Below, piece after piece: positions 1 through 3,662 of a DNA stretch of 6,044 nt. The stretch is from assembly GCA_021804455.1 (NCBI GenBank), contig JAJZHT010000083.1, positions 1 through 6,044 of the forward strand, read 5' to 3'. Position numbers and translations under genes: made by a program. Numbering within the stretch: position 1 is the first letter of the stretch; each line of letters opens with the position of its first letter. Source of the DNA: Pseudomonadota bacterium. Lineage in GTDB: Bacteria; Pseudomonadota; Alphaproteobacteria; Paracaedibacterales; CAIULA01. The notes beneath the pieces were generated by a model. That model saw only the letters and a list, made by a program, of their open reading frames with translations, was not told the DNA's origin and made no database searches.

Positions 1-64
1 AAGCAGAATAATAATAAAAAGAAGAGAAAAAAGCCAATAAGAAATTAAATACTTTTCTTCGCAT
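1..64 (-). CDS. N-terminus of an exported or membrane protein (partial, runs off the left edge)
   Basis: An ATG read on the minus strand at 64-62 opens a frame that stays open to the edge, giving 21 codons. The peptide starts MRRKVFNFLLAFFSSF and continues with three tyrosines. Two arginines and a lysine followed by a hydrophobic, aromatic-rich stretch look like a signal peptide or a first membrane segment. An AGGGA Shine-Dalgarno match (plus-strand 73-77) lies 8 bases before the start, which supports this start codon. It follows ugd on the same strand after a 97-base gap, so it may be read from its own promoter or as the last gene of the mipZ operon. The mature part lies outside the window, so no function can be given. 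The fragment is short and the call rests on the start signals and peptide character only. Confidence 0.5.
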   Translation of the reverse strand, partial: MRRKVFNFLLAFFSSFYYYSA

Positions 65-97
65 AGTGGTCTTCCCTAAACTCAATAAAAAGAGAGT

Positions 98-126
98 ATT
101 AAAGAAAGTGTACCACAGAAAAACAA
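98..126 (-). promoter_or_regulatory. possible sigma-70-type promoter for the gene at the left edge
   Basis: Read on the minus strand, TTGTTT (126-121) and TTTAAT (103-98) are separated by 17 bases and lie about 35 bases upstream of the start codon at 64. Each hexamer matches the consensus only partly, and the surrounding DNA is AT-rich, so a chance match is possible. No GC-rich hairpin followed by a T run is visible between the ugd stop and this start, so read-through from ugd is equally possible. Confidence 0.25.
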
Positions 127-161
127 TATTATTTAAAATTTATTACAAATTGAATACAAAA

Positions 162-1535
162 TTAGGACAAAATCTCCTTTCTTCCTAAAGAATGATAGTG
201 GATTCCCTGCATTTCATAAGTCTTATAAATGTTACGAAAATCAATTAAAGTCGGAAGAGAATGTGCCGAAGTTTTAAGCAAAGACCTGGTCTTTTCTAAA
301 TCAAGAGCTCGAAATTCATTCCATTCGGTTAAAATAACAGCCGCTTCAGACATCTCCATAGCCTGATAAGGATTAGAAGCCCACTCAACCTCTAACCAAG
401 GCTCGCCCAACAGAATATCAATATTTTTCAAACGATCCGCCCCCTTATAATACAGGGGATCATAAACTTTTACCTTAACACCTGCTTTTAACAGGGTTGG
501 AACAATAACCAAACTTGCAGCATCCCTTAAATCATCGGTATTTGGTTTAAAGGTTATCCCTAAAATGGCTACCGATTGGCCTTTAAGCTCCCCGTTGGTT
601 TTTAAAACAGATAAAATACGATTCGCCATGTTTTTTTTACGGTTATCATTCGCTTGAATAACCGCATCAATAAGGGTGAGAGGAGATTCTTTGTCGTGTG
701 CGGTTTTACTAAGGGCTAAAGTGTCCTTAGGAAAACATGACCCACCATATCCAGGCCCAACATTTAAAAATTTTCGACCAATTCTGCCATCCAAACCTAT
801 GCCTTTTGCCAACTCTTGAACATCGGCATCCACCTTTTCACACAAATCCGACAACTCATTGATAAAAGCTATTTTCATAGCAAGAAAGGCGTTAGAAGCG
901 TATTTAATCAACTCTGCCGTTTCGATGCTGGTAAAAACAATCGGGGTTTCAATAAGATAAAGGGGGCGATACAGGTTTGATAAAATCTGATGAGCTTTAG
1001 AGCTGTTGGTCCCGATTACCACCCGGTCGGGCCTCATAAAGTCATTAATTGCCGAACCTTCCCGCAAAAACTCAGGGTTCGAGGCTACATCAAAATCCAC
1101 CCCTTCTTTTAAATCAGGGCGCAAACGTTGAATAATCTCGGCTACGTGACGACACGTTCCAACAGGTACGGTGGATTTTGTAACCACGACCGTATACGGT
1201 GTTAAGGCGGCAGCAATTTGTTGGGCTGCCTGAAAAACATAGCTTAGGTCCGCATGACCGTCTCCTCGGCGAGAAGGCGTTCCCACAGCGATCATGACCA
1301 CTTTAGCCCCCGAAACAGAGTCCGATAAATCGGTTGTAAAACGTAATCTTCCCTTTTCACGATTTTGTTGCACCAAAGACTCTAATCCCGGCTCATAAAT
1401 GGGGATTTTTCCTTGATTAAGGGAGTAAACTTTTGTTTCGTCGGAATCGACATTAACAACATCAAAACCGAATTCTGCAAAGCACGCTCCGCTTACCAGC
1501 CCAACATAACCCGAACCAATCATGGCAAGGCGCAT
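162..1535 (-). CDS. ugd: UDP-glucose 6-dehydrogenase
   Basis: This cytoplasmic enzyme oxidises UDP-glucose twice with NAD+ to give UDP-glucuronate, a precursor for capsule, exopolysaccharide or LPS sugars. The 457-residue length is typical of the bacterial UDP-glucose/GDP-mannose dehydrogenase family. The N-terminal Rossmann domain shows GSGYVG at residues 7-12, with Asp30 at the end of the second strand for NAD ribose binding. The loop NPEFLREGSA (153-162) and the helix ELIKYASNAF (208-217, with Lys211 and Asn215) are substrate and catalytic elements. GYGGSCFPKD (262-271) contains the catalytic Cys267 and Asp271. GITFKPNTDDLRDA (326-339) opens the C-terminal UDP-binding domain. The start fits the family N-terminus (MRLAMIG). 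The ribosome site is weak (GGGA about 10 bases upstream), and the gene begins 17 bases after galU ends, consistent with co-transcription with the enzyme that makes its substrate. No frame disruption is seen. Confidence 0.96.
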   Translation of the reverse strand: MRLAMIGSGYVGLVSGACFAEFGFDVVNVDSDETKVYSLNQGKIPIYEPGLESLVQQNREKGRLRFTTDLSDSVSGAKVVMIAVGTPSRRGDGHADLSYVFQAAQQIAAALTPYTVVVTKSTVPVGTCRHVAEIIQRLRPDLKEGVDFDVASNPEFLREGSAINDFMRPDRVVIGTNSSKAHQILSNLYRPLYLIETPIVFTSIETAELIKYASNAFLAMKIAFINELSDLCEKVDADVQELAKGIGLDGRIGRKFLNVGPGYGGSCFPKDTLALSKTAHDKESPLTLIDAVIQANDNRKKNMANRILSVLKTNGELKGQSVAILGITFKPNTDDLRDAASLVIVPTLLKAGVKVKVYDPLYYKGADRLKNIDILLGEPWLEVEWASNPYQAMEMSEAAVILTEWNEFRALDLEKTRSLLKTSAHSLPTLIDFRNIYKTYEMQGIHYHSLGRKEILS

Positions 1536-1552
1536 ATAATGTTATCCCAATG

Positions 1553-2422
1553 TTAAAAAGAATATTTTCCAAGAACCGTCTTAAGATTCAACCGTAATTC
1601 GGGACAAGAGGCCGCAAAGGCAATATTGGCCTCTAACCACCCCTCTTTCGTACCACAATCAAACCGTTGACCGCTATAACGAAATCCACAAAGAGGTTTT
1701 TCGGGGATCATTTTTTGAAGGGCGTCCGTTAATTGAATTTCTCCACCCGCCCCAGGATGTTGCTTGTGCAGGTGGTGGAAGATTTCTTTTTTTAAAACAT
1801 AGCGACCAATAATCGCCACCCGTGAGGGGGCCTTTTGGATATCGGGCTTTTCAAAAACCCCATCAGCATAGACTTTTTGACCTTCCTCTTTGGAAATTTT
1901 TAAAATGCCATAACGATGGGTCTGGTCATAAGGAACATCCATAACCCCTACCATATTCCCCTGTTCCTTTTGATATGCATTCAACATTTGTTTTAAGCAA
2001 GGCTCTCTTGATAAGACTAAGTCATCGGCCAAAATAACAGCAAAAGCTTCTTCATTCACCAAAGCCTCCGCACACAAAACAGCGTGCCCCAGTCCTAACG
2101 GCGCATGTTGGCGAATATAAATCGCTTGCCCTGGTTCAAGACGCAATCCTTCCAAAGCTTGAAGTTCCTGGTCTTTTCCTCTTTTTTTTAAAATAGTCTC
2201 CAAGGTTGGTGAAGAATCAAAATGATCCTCGATGGCAGACTTTCCTTGCGAAGTCACAAATATAAAGCGCTCTATCCCTGCTGCTTTCGCCTCCTCCACC
2301 GCATATTGGATAAGCGGTTTGTCAACCACAACCAACATTTCTTTGGGGATAGATTTGGTTGCTGGAAGAAAACGACTTCCTAAGCCCGCAACAGGAAAAA
2401 TACATGTTTTAACTTTTTTCAT
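1553..2422 (-). CDS. galU: UTP--glucose-1-phosphate uridylyltransferase (UDP-glucose pyrophosphorylase)
   Basis: GalU forms UDP-glucose and pyrophosphate from UTP and glucose-1-phosphate in the cytoplasm, feeding Ugd encoded just downstream. At 289 residues it has the usual family size. The nucleotide-binding signature is clear: PVAGLGSRFLPATKSIPKEM at 10-29, with Arg17 and Lys27 in the expected places. RQHAPLGLGHAV (104-115) is the conserved uridine/sugar loop, and Asp133-Asp134 in ILADDL matches the metal-binding aspartate site. RYGIL (170-174), FEKP (190-193, with the sugar-phosphate lysine Lys192), GGEIQLTDAL (226-235) and FDCGTKEGW (254-262) complete the family pattern. The start codon lies one base after the mipZ stop (TAA-G-ATG), and there is no strong Shine-Dalgarno, so translation is probably coupled to mipZ. 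The first residues (MKKVKTCIFPVAG) fit the family and support this start. Confidence 0.96.
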   Translation of the reverse strand: MKKVKTCIFPVAGLGSRFLPATKSIPKEMLVVVDKPLIQYAVEEAKAAGIERFIFVTSQGKSAIEDHFDSSPTLETILKKRGKDQELQALEGLRLEPGQAIYIRQHAPLGLGHAVLCAEALVNEEAFAVILADDLVLSREPCLKQMLNAYQKEQGNMVGVMDVPYDQTHRYGILKISKEEGQKVYADGVFEKPDIQKAPSRVAIIGRYVLKKEIFHHLHKQHPGAGGEIQLTDALQKMIPEKPLCGFRYSGQRFDCGTKEGWLEANIAFAASCPELRLNLKTVLGKYSF

Positions 2423-2423
2423 C

Positions 2424-3245
2424 TTAGGCGATCTTAGAAGCTTTGCTTTGCAAAGGAAGCTGGATCATTTCCATTAAGGCCGCCAGCTCTTGTTTGGCAG
2501 CAATATGAGAAAGGCTTAAAGAAACATTGGTTTCACGAAGATCCAATAAGGTTAAACCGCTTAAAAACAATTCACGAAAAATAACCCGTTCCCCAAAACC
2601 ATCGACCAATCGAAAGCCTATCCTTTTGGATAAGGCCTTTAGAACTCGTTCCATCTCCTCTTTGTTGCGTGAATAAAGGCTGCTAAGGCGATTTCGCATC
2701 ACAATCCAGTCAATGGAACCCCCATCTCGTATAGCACGCTGTTTTTTTTGTTCCCAAACCATTTCGGCATAGGTACTGGGTCTTAAAATATCCAAGGAAT
2801 CCGGGGTTACGCGAACCAACATATCTAAATCGATAAAACTGTCATTAAGGGGGGTTATCAAGGTATCTGCGTAAGAATGAGCCAACCGCGACAGGAAACT
2901 ATCGCTTCCAGGAGTATCAATTACAATATAGTCAAAATTTGAGAAACCTTTCATGTGGTTTTCAAAGACTTCTTTATCTTGGTTTTCTGCCTCATCTTGA
3001 TTAGAAAGTGTGCTGCGAAAAATAGCTGAATGTTCAGAAACAGGTAAATCTTCCTGAGTATTTTTTAGGCGCGCTTTGCGATTCTCAACATACCGCGTTA
3101 AAGTCCCTTGACGAGCGTCAATATCCAAACTTGCTACTCGAAAGTTTTGTCGCAACAAATAAGTAATCACGTGCATAGCTGCCGTTGATTTTCCAGTTCC
3201 TCCCTTTTCGTTTCCTAAAACGATGGTGTAAGGTTTTTGGCTCAT
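2424..3245 (-). CDS. mipZ: MipZ-type ParA-family ATPase, division-site regulator
   Basis: MipZ is a deviant-Walker ATPase that, in Caulobacter, binds ParB at the chromosome origin and inhibits FtsZ polymerisation, which confines the division ring to midcell. Sequence evidence: GNEKGGTGKST (11-21) is the deviant Walker A with signature Lys14 and Lys19. LDIDARQGTLTRYVENR (40-56) carries the switch aspartate Asp43. FDYIVIDTPGSDS (104-116) is Walker B with Asp110. LITPLNDSFIDLDML, VWEQKKQRA, DWIVMRNRLS and GFRL...RVIFRELFLSGLTLLDL are blocks I recognise as characteristic of MipZ rather than of ParA or MinD. Length (273 residues) also matches MipZ. A good Shine-Dalgarno fixes the start. It is the first gene of the mipZ-galU-ugd cluster, which is an unusual partnership, and no parB is present in the window. 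A plain ParA/Soj assignment is less likely. Confidence 0.93.
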   Translation of the reverse strand: MSQKPYTIVLGNEKGGTGKSTAAMHVITYLLRQNFRVASLDIDARQGTLTRYVENRKARLKNTQEDLPVSEHSAIFRSTLSNQDEAENQDKEVFENHMKGFSNFDYIVIDTPGSDSFLSRLAHSYADTLITPLNDSFIDLDMLVRVTPDSLDILRPSTYAEMVWEQKKQRAIRDGGSIDWIVMRNRLSSLYSRNKEEMERVLKALSKRIGFRLVDGFGERVIFRELFLSGLTLLDLRETNVSLSLSHIAAKQELAALMEMIQLPLQSKASKIA

Positions 3246-3253
3246 AGATATTT

Positions 3254-3257
3254 TCCT
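3254..3257 (-). promoter_or_regulatory. ribosome binding site of mipZ
   Basis: Read on the minus strand, AGGA lies 8 bases before the ATG at 3245. It is the clearest Shine-Dalgarno of the three operon genes, which suits mipZ as the first cistron, with galU then relying on coupling. Confidence 0.6.
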
Positions 3258-3281
3258 ACATTTCTTATTGACGGTATCTTA

Positions 3282-3296
3282 GCGTAAAAAATACGC
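3282..3296. promoter_or_regulatory. palindrome in the mipZ leader, possible operator
   Basis: GCGTA-AAAAA-TACGC is a perfect 5-base inverted repeat around an A5 spacer, centred about 44 bases upstream of the mipZ start. On the minus strand it sits just upstream of a TAAGAT hexamer that could be a weak -10 element, so a protein bound here could affect mipZ operon transcription. The arms are short and no regulator is identified. It could also be a chance palindrome. Confidence 0.3.
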
Positions 3297-3365
3297 CATT
3301 AAAAATATTGTTTTATAAGAAGGTGGTAAGATGATGTGGGAGGGCCTAAAAACAGGGATAAAATT

Positions 3366-3374
3366 TTTTCCACA
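3366..3374 (+). promoter_or_regulatory. DnaA box, one mismatch
   Basis: TTTTCCACA differs from TTATCCACA only at the third base. It starts 12 bases before the perfect box that follows, in the same orientation. Confidence 0.5.
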
Positions 3375-3377
3375 CAG

Positions 3378-3386
3378 TTATCCACA
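3378..3386 (+). promoter_or_regulatory. DnaA box, perfect consensus
   Basis: TTATCCACA is an exact match to the high-affinity DnaA box consensus TTATNCACA. It lies about midway between the arms of the 3341/3390 inverted repeat. Confidence 0.75.
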
Positions 3387-3473
3387 GACTTTAGGGCCTG
3401 AAAAAGTATTTTTAACAAAACAAAGTCTAGAGTTTAGATTTTTTAGTAACAGCCTGTGAACAGTTAAAAGCCT

Positions 3474-3482
3474 TGTGGATAA
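3474..3482 (-). promoter_or_regulatory. DnaA box, perfect consensus, reverse orientation
   Basis: TGTGGATAA on the plus strand is the exact complement of TTATCCACA. A second perfect box within 105 bases of the first is very unlikely by chance, since one would be expected roughly once per hundred kilobases. Confidence 0.75.
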
Positions 3483-3501
3483 AAGCGTTAATAAGTTTAG
3501 G

Positions 3502-3510
3502 TTATAAACA
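3502..3510 (+). promoter_or_regulatory. DnaA box, one mismatch
   Basis: TTATAAACA matches TTATNCACA except for A in place of the first C of CACA. On its own this would be weak evidence. It is counted because of its neighbours. Confidence 0.4.
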
Positions 3511-3575
3511 GGGGGAGAAAATATTTCTTATTAAGGGTTTTTATTAACGGGGCTTAGATCAAGTTTTCAACAGAG

Positions 3576-3584
3576 TTATCAACA
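3576..3584 (+). promoter_or_regulatory. DnaA box, one mismatch, next to the AT-rich stretch
   Basis: TTATCAACA has one mismatch to the consensus. A two-mismatch copy, TTTTCAACA, precedes it at 3564-3572. It is the box closest to the AT-rich stretch starting at 3592, the position from which DnaA would load onto an unwinding element. Confidence 0.45.
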
Positions 3585-3591
3585 CCCACGG

Positions 3592-3659
3592 AAATTAATA
3601 AAAAATTAACTAAAATGTTAAACAATAAAAATATAGATAATTTTTACTGTTATTGTTAG
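3592..3659. other. AT-rich stretch, possible DNA unwinding element and promoter region
   Basis: Of these 68 bases only 8 are G or C (88% A+T), well above the rest of the window. It directly follows the last DnaA-box-like site. It must also hold whatever promoter drives the autotransporter gene: GATAAT at 3636-3641 is a possible -10, but I find no convincing -35 at 16-18 bases upstream. Confidence 0.45.
3595..3610. promoter_or_regulatory. CtrA-consensus-like site
   Basis: TTAA, seven bases, then TTAAC: an exact fit to the alphaproteobacterial CtrA motif TTAA-N7-TTAAC. CtrA represses origin firing in Caulobacter and regulates many cell-cycle promoters. A second TTAA at 3618-3621 follows the downstream half-site with a spacer of 8, one too long. 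Because the local DNA is so AT-rich, TTAA pairs are expected by chance, so confidence is low. Confidence 0.3.
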
Positions 3660-3662
3660 CTG

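Larger units (their letters stand above)
3341..3399. repeat. inverted repeat bracketing the first two DnaA boxes
   Basis: AGGGCCTAAA at 3341-3350 and TTTAGGGCCT at 3390-3399 pair at 9 of 10 positions, with 39 bases between them. The heptamer AGGGCCT also occurs as a direct repeat 52 bases apart. The arms enclose the boxes at 3366 and 3378 almost symmetrically. This could be a binding site for an origin or transcription regulator. The loop is too long for a typical terminator. Confidence 0.45.
3341..3660. other. candidate replication origin or DnaA-controlled divergent regulatory region
   Basis: The 417 bases between the divergent mipZ and autotransporter genes hold no credible gene. Within 3341-3660 I see two perfect DnaA boxes in opposite orientation, three boxes with one mismatch, a nearly perfect inverted repeat around the first two boxes, a CtrA-like site and, at the right end, an AT-rich stretch that could be a DNA unwinding element. 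Box cluster plus flanking AT-rich DNA in a gene-free region is the classic layout of oriC. Genes run away from it on both sides, as expected for leading-strand genes around an origin, though only two transcription units can be judged. The alternative is a regulatory region where DnaA and CtrA control mipZ and/or the autotransporter gene. I see no dnaA, hemE, parB or other usual origin neighbour. Confidence 0.5.

Noticed and set aside
65..161. Intrinsic terminator after ugd
   Set aside because: No stable GC-rich hairpin followed by a T run (minus strand) could be found; the stretch is simply AT-rich.
631..638. T8 run (A8 in the coding strand) in ugd, with similar runs at 2182-2189 in galU and 2742-2749 in mipZ
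   Set aside because: All encode Lys-Lys pairs in AT-rich genes and are expected by composition. Phase variation of these housekeeping genes is unlikely.
2232..2477. 81-codon plus-strand open frame opposite galU and the mipZ 3' end
   Set aside because: It lies antisense to the well-supported GalU coding sequence across conserved catalytic motifs, has no ribosome site I trust, and reads as a complementary-strand shadow.
3268..3296. TTGACG on the plus strand as a -35 for a rightward promoter
   Set aside because: No acceptable -10 hexamer is found 16-18 bases downstream, and the site is nearly 400 bases before the next plus-strand gene.
3454..3463. CTGT-GA-ACAG small palindrome, also a poor DnaA box (TGTGAACAG)
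   Set aside because: Three mismatches to the DnaA consensus and four-base arms are within chance expectation.
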